In this document: positions 30,198-39,179 of the stretch, piece by piece
How positions within the stretch are numbered: the stretch's first letter is position 1
Layout of the letters: each line of letters opens with the position of its first letter
Assembly: GCA_964450715.1 (NCBI GenBank)
Contig: CAYVFC010000064.1
Location: 1-43,252, forward strand
Reading direction: 5' to 3'
From: CAYVFC01 sp964450715
GTDB taxonomy: Bacteria > Myxococcota_A > Polyangia > Polyangiales > JAFGIB01
DNA length: 43,252 nucleotides
Notes under the pieces: model-generated
Told to the model about the DNA's origin: nothing
Database searches by the model: none
What the model saw: only the letters and a program-made list of their open reading frames with translations
Made by a program: the position numbers and the translations under genes

Positions 30198-32005
30198 CTA
30201 CGGTAAGAGCACGATCTCGAGGCCCTTCGAGGAGAACCGTACCGTGTGTCGTACCGAAGCCCGGGCGGTTATTACCCGAATCTGCATGCCGGAGCGAAAG
30301 GGACGAATCCATACGCGTTTCACCAGGCCTTGATGAATTCCGTAGTTGCCGCGGGGGATGGTGGTCCGTGCACGCGGAAGGTTGAAGGTGATGCCCGGGG
30401 TGCTCAGGCGATACTCTTGCATGTCCTGGTCCGATCCGGTGGCGGGGATGAAGATTCGCGTCGCGTCGTCGTCGACCGATACGACCGGTGCGTTGCTGGA
30501 ATCAGGCGCTCTGTCGGACTCTTTCCCGTCGGCTGTATCACTTACGGGCTCGGCCCTGAGGTCGGCTGGCGCCGGCTCTGGCTCTGGCTCTGGCTGAACG
30601 TCGGTTTGTACCGGCTCGGCCGTGGGATCGTTTGGTGCCGGCTCCGGCTGAACGCCGGTCTGTTCGGGCTCGGCCCTGAGGTCGGCTGGCGCCGGCTCTG
30701 GCTCTGGCTCTGGCTGAACNNNNNNNNNNNNNNNNNNNNNNNNNNNNNNNNNNNNNNNNNNNNNNNNNNNNNNNNNNNNNNNNNNNNNNNNNNNNNNNNN
30801 NNNNNNNNNNNNNNNNNNNGTCGGTTTGTACCGGCTCGGTCGGGGGGTCGGCTGGTGCTGGTGCTGGTGCTGGCGCTGGTGCTGGTGCCGTCTCTGGCTG
30901 AATGCCGATCTGTTCCGGTCCGGGGCTGGCAAGATACCAGGCGGTCCCGGCTCCGGCCGCGGCGGCGAATATTGCGATCATTAGATAAGCGACGAGACCG
31001 CTCTTCGGCGATACCGGGCTCTGGATCGGTCCGTCGGTGCTTTGGCTGCTCGGTACACTGTCGTGGCGGTCCGATTGCAGCGCCTTGTGGAAGTGCTCAC
31101 TCGGTCCGTCGGTGCTTTGGCTGCTCGGTACACTGTCGTGGCGGTCCGATTGCAGNNNNNNNNNNNNNNNNNNNNNNNNNNNNNNNNNNNNNNNNNNNNN
31201 NNNNNNNNNNNNNNNNNNNNNNNNNNNNNNNNNNNNNNNNNNNNNNNNNNNNNNNCGCCTTGTGGAAGTGCTCATCGAGCCCGGATTCCGGCTCCTGCGG
31301 CTTACCCTGTGCGGTATCGGTATCCACGTTTTCGAGCAGATAGAACCGCTGGGTCGATTCCGCGTGCGGTTCGATCTCTAGGCCTACGCGCAGGAAAGGT
31401 ATGTTGTCTTCGGTATTCGGAGCCAGCTCGGCGCGAACGATCTTTCCTTCGTGACAGGCGCCGCTGTCCACCAGTTCGAGGCGTACCGAGGAACCGATCT
31501 GCAGAAACGGCAATCGGGTCTCCAGCAGCAGCCCGTCATGGGTGTAAGAACCGCGCGCGGATACCGTGCCTGCAATACCGGAAAAACGGAGTCGCGCGGG
31601 CGTGGTCTGTATGGCGGTGCGTTCCCTGAGCTCGTCGAGGCGGCGTTTGTCTTCCGCGGAAAGGTTCCGGAACCCGATTCCCATGCCGCCTTGTATCGAG
31701 GGTCGCGATGGGGGCGGTTCGGATCGCCCCCCGCCCAGGGCGACCAGGGTCTGGGTATGCTCTCTGCCGGCTTCCTTTTCTCCGTTTGCGCCTGGCCGAT
31801 CCGATGTGCGGTGCGACCACTTCACCGTCCCCTTTACCGCGATCTCCTCGCCCTTGTTCCCGATGCCGCATTCGACTTCGGAACCGGTCGCGAGCATGAT
31901 CGGCGCGACCACATAGACACCGGATTCGCTGATATGGACGACTTCCGCCGGTATCGGTCCTTCTCCAGAAACGCCCTTGAGCCGGATCGGCAAGCGAGAA
32001 TCCAT
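30198..32005 (-). CDS. PilZ-transmembrane-AMIN protein, interrupted by two assembly gaps
   Basis: Three frames on the - strand join across the two N runs into one gene. The N-terminus has PilZ-type beta domains (RLPIRLKGVSGEG, HISESGVYVVAP, GMGIGFRNLSAEDKRRLDEL; then LPFLQIGSSVRLELV) that in relatives bind cyclic di-GMP, although the RxxxR motif is not convincing. A linker of 25-residue repeats (SEHFHKALQSDRHDSVPSSQ) follows, then one transmembrane helix (LVAYLMIAIFAAAAGAGTAWYL), a Pro/Glu-rich spacer of 40-residue repeats, and an AMIN-like C-terminal domain (RIFIPATGSD, ITFNLPRARTTIP, VKRVWIRPF, LEIVLLP) expected in the periplasm and known for peptidoglycan or pilus-secretin contact. The frame change at each gap reflects the arbitrary 100 N, not a real frameshift. 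Confidence 0.75.
30541..30720. repeat. 120-bp tandem repeat encoding a Pro/Glu-rich spacer
   Basis: The sequence from 30541 recurs at 30661 with a period of exactly 120 bp (40 codons) and then runs into the gap at 30720. The true copy number is therefore unknown. Confidence 0.8.
30720..30819. other. Assembly gap of 100 N
   Basis: A run of exactly 100 N inside the 120-bp tandem repeat of the PilZ-AMIN gene. The fixed length is a placeholder. Confidence 0.95.
31026..31155. repeat. 75-bp tandem repeat encoding a His/Ser/Asp-rich linker
   Basis: The unit beginning TCGGTCCGTCGGTGC at 31026 recurs at 31101, a period of 75 bp (25 codons), and runs into the gap at 31156; the unit end (CGCCTTGTGGAAGTG) reappears after the gap. 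More copies are probably hidden in it. Confidence 0.85.
31156..31255. other. Assembly gap of 100 N
   Basis: A run of exactly 100 N inside the 75-bp tandem repeat of the PilZ-AMIN gene. Confidence 0.95.
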
Positions 32006-32058
32006 GGTGTGATCTAGAGTAGATACCTAACCTCGGCCGCGCAACTACCCCTCGGATG

Positions 32059-32222
32059 TAGAAGTGGTTTCAAAACCCCTCCCGTCGTCTTTCGGGCGGG
32101 GCGGCCCCATCTGCTGCGTTGCTCCTCCTCGAAATAGCCCCGCTATTCCTCGTCGTCGCGCCTTGCAGCTGGGGCCGCCGCGCTCCGAAATACTCGGTCC
32201 GGGAGTTTTGAAACCACTTCTA
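32059..32222 (+). repeat. Palindromic interspersed element, copy C
   Basis: Perfect 18-bp arms (32059-32076 and 32205-32222, TAGAAGTGGTTTCAAAAC and complement) enclose a second stem (GCGGCCCCA / TGGGGCCGC) and the core TTGCTCCTCCTCGAAA, apical hairpin AATAG-CCCCG-CTATT, then CTCGTCGTCGCGCCTTGCA. It lies between the divergent PilZ-AMIN and helicase genes, so here it is not at a gene end. Confidence 0.8.
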
Positions 32223-32345
32223 GGCGAGCAGGCGCCGCTCGATCGAGCGCTGGGTTCGAATCGCGTTCTCGGGTAACCTGTTGCCAGGTGGCTCGACGGG
32301 CGTAATCCCACGGCTCACCCGGCCGGGCGAGCGAGACCATGTACC

Positions 32346-34799
32346 ATGTCGCGTGGACCTCGCGAACGATATGCAGACGAGAAGCCGACGCTGACGGCGT
32401 TGCTGGGGCCGACCAATACCGGCAAGACGCACCGGGCGGTGGAGCGGATGCAGCAGTGGCGGACCGGCATGATCGGATTGCCGTTGCGGTTGCTGGCGCG
32501 CGAGGTCTACGACCGGCTGACCACGGCGGTGGGAGAGAAAAGGGTGGCGCTGGTCACCGGGGAGGAGAAGCGGATTCCCGGCGGTGGAGGAGGGGATGGC
32601 AGGGGAGGCCCCGACTACTGGGTCTGCACGGTGGAGTCCATGCCGCTCGGCCGGGAGGTGGAGTTTCTGGCGGTGGACGAGATCCAGCTGGCTGCGCACG
32701 AGGAGCGGGGGCACGTGTTCACCGACCGGCTGCTGAACGCGCGCGGGACGCGGGAGACCTGGTTCATGGGGGCGGACACCATGCGACCGCTGGTCGAGCA
32801 GTTGCTGCCGGCCGCGCGGATCCGGGAGCATCCGCGTTTCTCCTTGCTCCGCTCGGCCGGCAGCTCGACCCTGGGGCTGCTGCCCTTTCGCAGCGCGCTG
32901 GTGGCTTTCTCGGCCTCGCAGGTCTACGAGCTGTCGGAGCGCGTGCGACGCCGCAAGGGCGGGGCGGCGGTGGTGCTGGGAGCGCTTTCGCCGCGGACGC
33001 GCAACGCGCAGGTGGCGCTCTACCAGTCGGGCGAGGTCGACTACATCGTGGCCACGGACGCCATCGGTATGGGGCTGAACCTGGATATCGACCACGTGGC
33101 CCTTGCCGCCACCCGCAAGTTCGACGGCCGGCAGCTGCGCGAGCTGGAGGCGGCCGAGCTCGGCCAGATCGCGGGACGGGCGGGCAGGTACCTGAACGAC
33201 GGGACCTTCGGCACGCTGGAGCCGGTGCGGCCGCTGCCCGAGCCGGTCAACCGGGCCATCGAGTCGCACAACTTCCCCTTTATTCGCCATATACTCTGGC
33301 GCAACAGCGACCTGGACACGAGCACGCTCGACGATCTGTTGGCCTCGCTCAGGCAGAGGCCGCCCAGACCGCAGCTGCGACCGGTGCAGCGGGCGGACGA
33401 CTTCGAGGCGCTGCGCCATTTCGCCGTGCTGCCGGAGACCGGGCAACGGGTGCGGAACCGGCAGGTGGTCGAGCTGCTCTGGGAGGTCTGCCGCATCCCC
33501 AATTACGGGAACCACCCGGTCGAGCACCACGCTCGGCTGCTCGGCGAGGTTTTCGATCAGCTTACCGGCGGCACCGGGACGGTCGACGAGAGCTGGCTCG
33601 AACGCAACGTCAGGCGGGTGGACGACGCCGAGGGCGATATCGACACCCTGATGATGCGCATCGAGCTCGTCCGGACCTGGACCTACATCAGCCACCACGC
33701 GCGATGGGTAAAAAACGCGGCCGAGTGGCAGGCGCGCACCCAGGCCGTGGAGGAGCGGTTGAGCGACGCGCTGCACGAGAAGCTGGTGGCGCGCTTCGTG
33801 GACGCCGACAGGGGGGGGCGCGCCCGCGCCGGTCGGCGGGCGCGGGCGGCTGCGGCCGCCGGCGGCGGCTCTGGAGGCGATTCAACGCCTCCGTCCGGGC
33901 CCTTTTCCGGGCTCTTCCATATGAGAGCTTCGCTTCCGCAGCAGGCCGGGGAGCGAACGGCCGGCGAGCCCGACTGGGTTGCCGCGCTGGTGGAGGCGCC
34001 CTACGAGAGCTTCAGCGCCGACGAGCGGGGAGCCATCCGCTTCGGCGACCGTCTGGTGGCGCGCATGACCCGGGGCTCGGACCTGCTGCACCCCGAGGTG
34101 CGGATGGTGTGCGAGGGCTGCGGCGCCGGGGCCGTGCTGCAGATGCGCCGCCGGCTGGCGGCCTGGACCCGCGACCTGGTATCGGACGTTCTCGGTCCGC
34201 TGGGGAGGCGCGGGAGCGAGACCCTCTCTCCGGCGGGTCGCGGTCTGCTCTACCAGCTGGAGCAGAGCCTGGGGACGGTCCCGGTCGCGGCCGCGCGCGA
34301 TCAGCTCGACCACCTGACCGAGCAGGACCGCCTGCAGCTTGGCGCGATGGGGGTGGTCCTGGGACGCCGCGTGGTCTTTCTGGAGCAAGAGGAGCGAACC
34401 GTCCGGCGAGCGGCGCTTTGTGCCGCCTATCTCGGACGCCGCGACCCCGTGCCCCTGCCCGCGCCCGGAGAGGAGAGCGTCAAAACGGTCTCCGGCGTGG
34501 ATGGGGAGAGCTATCTACGGCTCGGCCTGCTGGTCTTCGGCCCGCGCGCCATCAGGGCCCGGGCCGTGGAACGGACCGACGCGCTGTTGCGGGAATTGGC
34601 GGCCAATGGTCCCTTCCGGCCTCCCGAAGAGGTGGCCGCCCGGCTGGGCTGCGCCGAGGCGGAGCTGCACCGGATCCTCGGGGCTTTCGGGTACCGGCGG
34701 AACGGGGAGGGCTTGTACGAGCGGAAAAAGCCGCGCCGCCGTAAAAGGCGGCCGCGCGGCAGAGGGGCGAGCGAGCCGGGGCCGGACGGGGGTCGGTAG
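32346..34799 (+). CDS. Suv3-type DExH RNA helicase
   Basis: The 817-residue protein has Walker A GPTNTGKT (about 22-29), DEIQL (motif II), SPRTRNAQ, ATDAIGMGLNLDIDHV and QIAGRAGRY (motif VI), the signature set of mitochondrial/bacterial Suv3 helicases. A Suv3-like C-terminal helical region follows, then an Ala/Gly/Arg-rich linker (about 490-530), a CEGCGAGAVLQM Cys motif near 590-605, and a basic tail (KKPRRRKRRPRGRGASE) that could bind RNA. Suv3 unwinds double-stranded RNA in degradosomes. The Met at 32346 places Walker A close to the N-terminus as in relatives. It is longer than the mammalian core because of the C-terminal half, as seen in bacterial members. Confidence 0.9.
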   Translation: MSRGPRERYADEKPTLTALLGPTNTGKTHRAVERMQQWRTGMIGLPLRLLAREVYDRLTTAVGEKRVALVTGEEKRIPGGGGGDGRGGPDYWVCTVESMPLGREVEFLAVDEIQLAAHEERGHVFTDRLLNARGTRETWFMGADTMRPLVEQLLPAARIREHPRFSLLRSAGSSTLGLLPFRSALVAFSASQVYELSERVRRRKGGAAVVLGALSPRTRNAQVALYQSGEVDYIVATDAIGMGLNLDIDHVALAATRKFDGRQLRELEAAELGQIAGRAGRYLNDGTFGTLEPVRPLPEPVNRAIESHNFPFIRHILWRNSDLDTSTLDDLLASLRQRPPRPQLRPVQRADDFEALRHFAVLPETGQRVRNRQVVELLWEVCRIPNYGNHPVEHHARLLGEVFDQLTGGTGTVDESWLERNVRRVDDAEGDIDTLMMRIELVRTWTYISHHARWVKNAAEWQARTQAVEERLSDALHEKLVARFVDADRGGRARAGRRARAAAAAGGGSGGDSTPPSGPFSGLFHMRASLPQQAGERTAGEPDWVAALVEAPYESFSADERGAIRFGDRLVARMTRGSDLLHPEVRMVCEGCGAGAVLQMRRRLAAWTRDLVSDVLGPLGRRGSETLSPAGRGLLYQLEQSLGTVPVAAARDQLDHLTEQDRLQLGAMGVVLGRRVVFLEQEERTVRRAALCAAYLGRRDPVPLPAPGEESVKTVSGVDGESYLRLGLLVFGPRAIRARAVERTDALLRELAANGPFRPPEEVAARLGCAEAELHRILGAFGYRRNGEGLYERKKPRRRKRRPRGRGASEPGPDGGR

Positions 34800-35174
34800 G
34801 TCCCCGAAATCGGGCGTCGCCCTCTCGGGCGGTGCCGGCGCCAACTAGCTGGACGCTTTTTCCGGCGCATGGTATGTAGCGACAGTCTCGGCGGATGATT
34901 CCAATGATCCTGGTGAATGAGGTCGCGGGTAGGTCGTTTTCGCGGTCGACGTTTATCCGGAAAAGCGGGATTGTCCTTCGAGGTGTATGCAGTCGTTTTC
35001 AGAAACGCAGCACGTTGGTCAGAAGTAGGATTGAGCTCGAATCGCTCGAATCGCCCGAATCGGTATTTTTGAAAACAATATCAGCGAAAGGCCATTTACC
35101 GTACGAATCCGCAGCGCGGCGAAGCGAACCAACGGCAGCGTGTTCAGATGCGTCCTGGGACGCGAAAGGAAGAT
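34800..35174 (+). promoter_or_regulatory. Long upstream region of the RRM gene
   Basis: No gene is visible in 375 bases. It contains CGAATCG direct repeats near 35038-35062 and may be a long 5' untranslated region; no promoter could be identified with confidence. Confidence 0.3.
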
Positions 35175-35519
35175 ATGTCCAAGAAGATATTCGTAGGTAG
35201 TGTGAGCTGGAATACGTCCGAAGAGGAGCTGCGCCGGGCATTCGAGAAGTATGGAGAGATCGTAGAAGCCAAGCTGATAACGGATCGCGAGACGGGCCGT
35301 TCTCGCGGATTCGCTTTCATCACCTTCGTGAACGACGGAGACGCGGACAAGGCGATCGCCGAGATGGACGGGACCGAGATCGACGGGCGAGCGCTCCGGG
35401 TAAACGAGGCTCGCGAGAGGAGCCGGGGACCGGATCGAGGGGATCGAAACGGCGGGGGTGACCGGGGGCGTGGCGGCCGGGGTGGCCGCGGCGGCGGCGG
35501 TGGCCGCGGACGCTGGTAA
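35175..35519 (+). CDS. RRM-domain RNA-binding protein with RGG-like tail
   Basis: ATG 35175 with AAAGGA upstream is chosen over the frame start at 35148. The 114-residue product has RNP2 KIFVGSVSW and RNP1 RSRGFAFITF in a single RRM domain (1-80), then a Gly/Arg/Asp-rich tail (GDRGRGGRGGRGGGGGRGRW). This is the structure of the small glycine-rich RNA-binding proteins of cyanobacteria and proteobacteria, often cold-induced. It lies downstream of the Suv3 helicase on the same strand, so a shared RNA-metabolism role is possible. Confidence 0.9.
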   Translation: MSKKIFVGSVSWNTSEEELRRAFEKYGEIVEAKLITDRETGRSRGFAFITFVNDGDADKAIAEMDGTEIDGRALRVNEARERSRGPDRGDRNGGGDRGRGGRGGRGGGGGRGRW

Positions 35520-35567
35520 CGCTTCCGACTTCCGATTTCCCTTGCGAACAGAGACCATGTGAAACGA

Positions 35568-35661
35568 CGGCGGGGCGGGCCTTTTGCCAGGGGTCCGTGC
35601 CGCTGTTTTTAGTGCGGCGGGGCGGGCCTTTTGCCAGGGGTCCGTGCCGCTGTTTCTCGTG
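35568..35661. repeat. 47-bp tandem repeat, two full units and a partial third
   Basis: CGGCGGGGCGGGCCTTTTGC begins the unit at 35568 and again at 35615; a diverged third unit starts at 35662. It lies between the convergent RRM and YbgC genes. Confidence 0.75.
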
Positions 35662-35702
35662 CGGAGCGGAGGGCCCTCTACCAGGGCCCCGAACCGAGCC
35701 GT

Positions 35703-36125
35703 CTACCCTGACGGCTTGAACAACTTCGCGATCGATTCCGGCAGTCGGCGCGGGCGTCGCCTGGAGAGGCTGATGGTGGCAGCTGATACCTCGGCCGTGC
35801 AGCAAGGTTTGTCGCTGTCCACCCGGCGTACGGTCTGCTCGAACTTCAGGCTGGCGGCGCGCACCTCGGTCACCCGCGCGGTCACCTCGAGCAGGTCGTC
35901 GAGCTGGGCCGGAAGCAGGAAGTTCATCTTCACCTCGTAGACGACGAAGGAGAGGTCGTTTTTGAAGGTGTCGCTCTGCTGTAGGCCCACGGCCCGCAGC
36001 AGCTCGGTGCGCGCCCTTTCCATGAACCGCAAGTAGTTAGCGTAGTAGACGATCCCGCCTGCGTCCGTGTCTTCCACGTAGACGCGTACGGTGATCCGGT
36101 GCTCGATGTTGGGCCCCTTTTCCAT
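35703..36125 (-). CDS. ybgC: YbgC-family acyl-CoA thioesterase
   Basis: The 140-residue hotdog-fold protein has the catalytic-type segment VYVEDTDAGGIVYYANYLRF with the DTDAGG motif, and ERARTELLRAVG. YbgC hydrolyses short-chain acyl-CoA thioesters and is usually encoded in or near tol-pal operons, which are not in this window. ATG 36125, preceded by AAGGCGGG, is chosen over 36164 because it places the conserved part directly at the N-terminus. Confidence 0.85.
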   Translation of the reverse strand: MEKGPNIEHRITVRVYVEDTDAGGIVYYANYLRFMERARTELLRAVGLQQSDTFKNDLSFVVYEVKMNFLLPAQLDDLLEVTARVTEVRAASLKFEQTVRRVDSDKPCCTAEVSAATISLSRRRPRRLPESIAKLFKPSG

Positions 36126-36337
36126 GCCCGCCTTGTAACGCAGGTCGGCTCTGCAAACCAGCATTGCCGCGAGAACGTAGGGTTGCGGCGCGAAGGAAAA
36201 AACAGGTGTTTTATTCGACTAATTGCTCGGGAGACAGAGCCTCCTCTATTGCCTCACGAGGGCGAAGAGAGCATTTTATTACATGTACATATATAAGGAC
36301 GTCGGGTGGGTCCTTAAACCACACTGAGGGATATGTA

Positions 36338-39124
36338 ATGAAAATGAGTACCAGTAGTCGTTTCGCGGGGGTATTGGCTTTTTTGGTTCTGGCGGGCGCG
36401 GGGCTCAACGCTTGCGCTTCGGTGGACGGCGACACCGGCGACGAGGTCGGCGATGGGGGGCTGCAGGACCGGGATGGCGGCGAGGGCTTTTCGGACGGTG
36501 GCTGGTCGGAATCCAACGGCGACGGGTCGGTAGGTTGCACGGCCGACCCGGACGCACCGGACGGTGATGGTGACGGCGTGGTAGACGAGTGCGACAACTG
36601 CCCCGGGGTAGCCAACTACAACCAGAAGGATACCGACGGCGACGGCCGGGGAGACGAGTGCGAGGAAGCGGTCAGCGCAAGCGACGATGACGACGGCGAC
36701 GGGGTGGGCGACCTCGACGACAACTGCTGGCAGCTCTCCAATCCCGACCAGGAGGATAGCGACGGCGACGGGGTGGGCGACGTCTGCGACAACTGCATTC
36801 AGGTGGCTAATTACGATCAAGTAGACAGCGACGGCGATGGGGAAGGGGACGCCTGCAACCAGGCGAGCGAGTCCCCGCAGACGGACGGCGACGGGGACGG
36901 AATACCGGATAGGATCGACAACTGCGCGGAGCTGGATAACCAGGATCAGAAGGACGCGGATCTCGACGGGGTGGGCGACGCCTGCGACAACTGTCCCGAG
37001 GTGGCCAACTACGACCAGACCGACGGCGACGCCGACGGCGAGGGCGACGCCTGCGACGGGGACGCCGATCCTCCCGACCAGGACGGCGACGGTGTGCCGG
37101 ACGACACGGACAACTGCCCGGAGGAGAAGAACGCCGACCAGCCGGACAGCGACGGCGACGGGGTGGGGAACAAGTGCGATAACTGCCCGCAGACGGCCAA
37201 TTACCACCAGGCCGACGCCGACGGCAACGGGGTAGGCGACGAGTGCGAGAGCGAGACCGTCGATGGCGACGGCGACGGGGACGGCGTGCCGGACTCGACG
37301 GATAACTGCCCGGACAATGCCAACGGGGGCCAGGCCGACGACGACGGCGACGGAGTGGGTAACGTCTGCGACAATTGCCGCGACACGGCGAATTACGATC
37401 AGGCCGACGGCGACGCCGACGGGACCGGGGACGCCTGCGACGGTATCAGCTACTACGACCCGGCGCAGGACGCGGACGGCGACACGGTGATCGACGTGGA
37501 CGACAACTGCCTGGGCACGGCCAACCTGGACCAGGCCGACGCGGACACGGACGGGGTAGGAGACGCCTGCGACAATTGCCCGGGCGAGCCCAATCCCTTC
37601 CAGGAGGATGCGGACGGCAACGGGGTAGGGGACCATTGCGAGCCGTTGCCGGACCAGGCGCCCGTCTGCCTGGAGGGCTCGGTGGAGTCCCAGTCGCTCA
37701 CCCCCAACATCTACCTGCTGGTCGACTTCTCCACCTCGATGGACGACTCCTCGGGTAGCGGCAACACGCGCTGGGAAGCGACCACCGCGGCCCTGGATAC
37801 GCTTTCCGACGACCTGACGGCGGATTTTAACGTGGGTATCGGCCTGTTCCCGGCCATCTGCAACAATCCTGGGTACTTCAACTGCCAGGACTCCACGAGC
37901 GTTTGCCACCAAGACCGCCTGCCCGAGGAGATCCTAGATCTGCAGCCGGGCAACACGGAGGTGGAGTTTCGCAACTCGTACGCCGGGCTGAGCGTCAGCG
38001 GCTACACCCCGACCGCCACCGCGCTGGAACAGGTGCTGGCGGACGCCAGTTTCGACTACCCCGGCGACCCCTACAACGACGTGCGCTCCAAGGCGGTGGT
38101 GCTGATCACCGACGGCGAACCGAATAGCTCGAATAACTCCTGCAGCATGACCAACGACGTGGCCAACACCGCGGCCGCGGCGCAGGCGCTGAGCGACGCC
38201 GGCATCCCCGTCTACGTGATCGGCTTCGAGGGGATCAACGAGAGCGCCATGGACCAGATCGCAGCGGGCGGGGGCACGACCAATCCGAGCGATCCGGACC
38301 GGGACTGGTACCTGGTCAACAGCACCCAGAGCGTGACCGACGCCTTGAACCAGATCGCGGCGGCCACGGCCAGCTGCAGCCTGCTGCTCACCGGAGATGG
38401 CGATGAGGACTTCGGCGCGCTGGCGGTCGAGATCGTGATCGAGCCCGATCCGCCCATCACCGTGCCCGAGAGCGCTTCGGACGGATACACGATACAGCTC
38501 GACGCCACGTCGCTGGTCGAGCTACACGGCAGCTACTGCCAGCAGTTGCGGGACGCCGCCGGCAGCGGGGCGACGGTGAGCCTGGACGTACGCGTGGCCT
38601 GCGCCACGGTCTGCGTGCCCGAGACCGAGGTCTGCGACTATCTCGACAACGACTGCGACGGCGAGGTGGACGAGGGCTGCGACTGCGTGCCCGAGGTCTG
38701 CGACGGCGTGGACAACGATTGCGACGGGGACGTCGACGAGGGGTGTGCGCCGCCTCCGGACTGCGAAGATCCGCAGCCCGAGGTCTGCGACGGCGTGGAT
38801 AATGACTGCGACGGGGACGTCGATGAGGGCTGCCCGCCGCCTCCGGATTGCCAGGACCCGCAATCCGAGATCTGCGACGGCAAGGACAACGACTGCGACG
38901 GGATCATCGACGACGGCTGCCCGCCCCCGCAGGAGGGCTGCGAGCCCGAGCCCGAGGTGTGCGACGGGGAGGACAACGACTGCGACGGCGAGGTGGACGA
39001 GGGCTGTCCGCCCGAGGGGCCGGAGGAGCCGCCGGACTGCGAGCCCTCCAACGAGGTGTGCGACGGGGAGGACAACGATTGCGACGGCGAGGTGGACGAG
39101 GGTTGTCCCGAGGGTATCGGGTGA
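36338..39124 (+). CDS. TSP3-vWA-MopE surface lipoprotein, first copy
   Basis: GAGGG eight bases upstream of ATG 36338 and a lipobox (GAGLNAC) set the start. A linker leads into about a dozen thrombospondin type-3 calcium-binding repeats (DSDGDGVGDVCDNC type, about 65-440), a von Willebrand A domain from about 450 (NIYLLVDFSTSMDDSSG with MIDAS D-x-S-x-S, and VVLITDGEPNSS), and a C-terminal set of MopE-type Cys/Asp repeats (EVCDGVDNDCDGDVDEGC). Such proteins are predicted to bind calcium and take part in cell-surface adhesion. The opposite-strand ORFs here are low-complexity shadows. The protein ends PEGIG. Confidence 0.85.
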   Translation: MKMSTSSRFAGVLAFLVLAGAGLNACASVDGDTGDEVGDGGLQDRDGGEGFSDGGWSESNGDGSVGCTADPDAPDGDGDGVVDECDNCPGVANYNQKDTDGDGRGDECEEAVSASDDDDGDGVGDLDDNCWQLSNPDQEDSDGDGVGDVCDNCIQVANYDQVDSDGDGEGDACNQASESPQTDGDGDGIPDRIDNCAELDNQDQKDADLDGVGDACDNCPEVANYDQTDGDADGEGDACDGDADPPDQDGDGVPDDTDNCPEEKNADQPDSDGDGVGNKCDNCPQTANYHQADADGNGVGDECESETVDGDGDGDGVPDSTDNCPDNANGGQADDDGDGVGNVCDNCRDTANYDQADGDADGTGDACDGISYYDPAQDADGDTVIDVDDNCLGTANLDQADADTDGVGDACDNCPGEPNPFQEDADGNGVGDHCEPLPDQAPVCLEGSVESQSLTPNIYLLVDFSTSMDDSSGSGNTRWEATTAALDTLSDDLTADFNVGIGLFPAICNNPGYFNCQDSTSVCHQDRLPEEILDLQPGNTEVEFRNSYAGLSVSGYTPTATALEQVLADASFDYPGDPYNDVRSKAVVLITDGEPNSSNNSCSMTNDVANTAAAAQALSDAGIPVYVIGFEGINESAMDQIAAGGGTTNPSDPDRDWYLVNSTQSVTDALNQIAAATASCSLLLTGDGDEDFGALAVEIVIEPDPPITVPESASDGYTIQLDATSLVELHGSYCQQLRDAAGSGATVSLDVRVACATVCVPETEVCDYLDNDCDGEVDEGCDCVPEVCDGVDNDCDGDVDEGCAPPPDCEDPQPEVCDGVDNDCDGDVDEGCPPPPDCQDPQSEICDGKDNDCDGIIDDGCPPPQEGCEPEPEVCDGEDNDCDGEVDEGCPPEGPEEPPDCEPSNEVCDGEDNDCDGEVDEGCPEGIG

Positions 39125-39179
39125 TCCGAGCTCGCTCTTCGGGTCGCGTGCTTTTTATAACAAGTAGTCGGAAGGACGT

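Noticed and set aside
32339..34744. An 801-residue + strand frame overlapping the helicase, and a 518-residue - strand frame
   Set aside because: Both lack motifs; the helicase frame at 32346-34799 carries all the Suv3 motifs.
36314..37912. Long - strand frames opposite the TSP3 repeats (also 38904-40925 and 40915-41811)
   Set aside because: They are low-complexity Val/Ala/Arg repeats produced by the complementary strand of the Asp-rich repeats.
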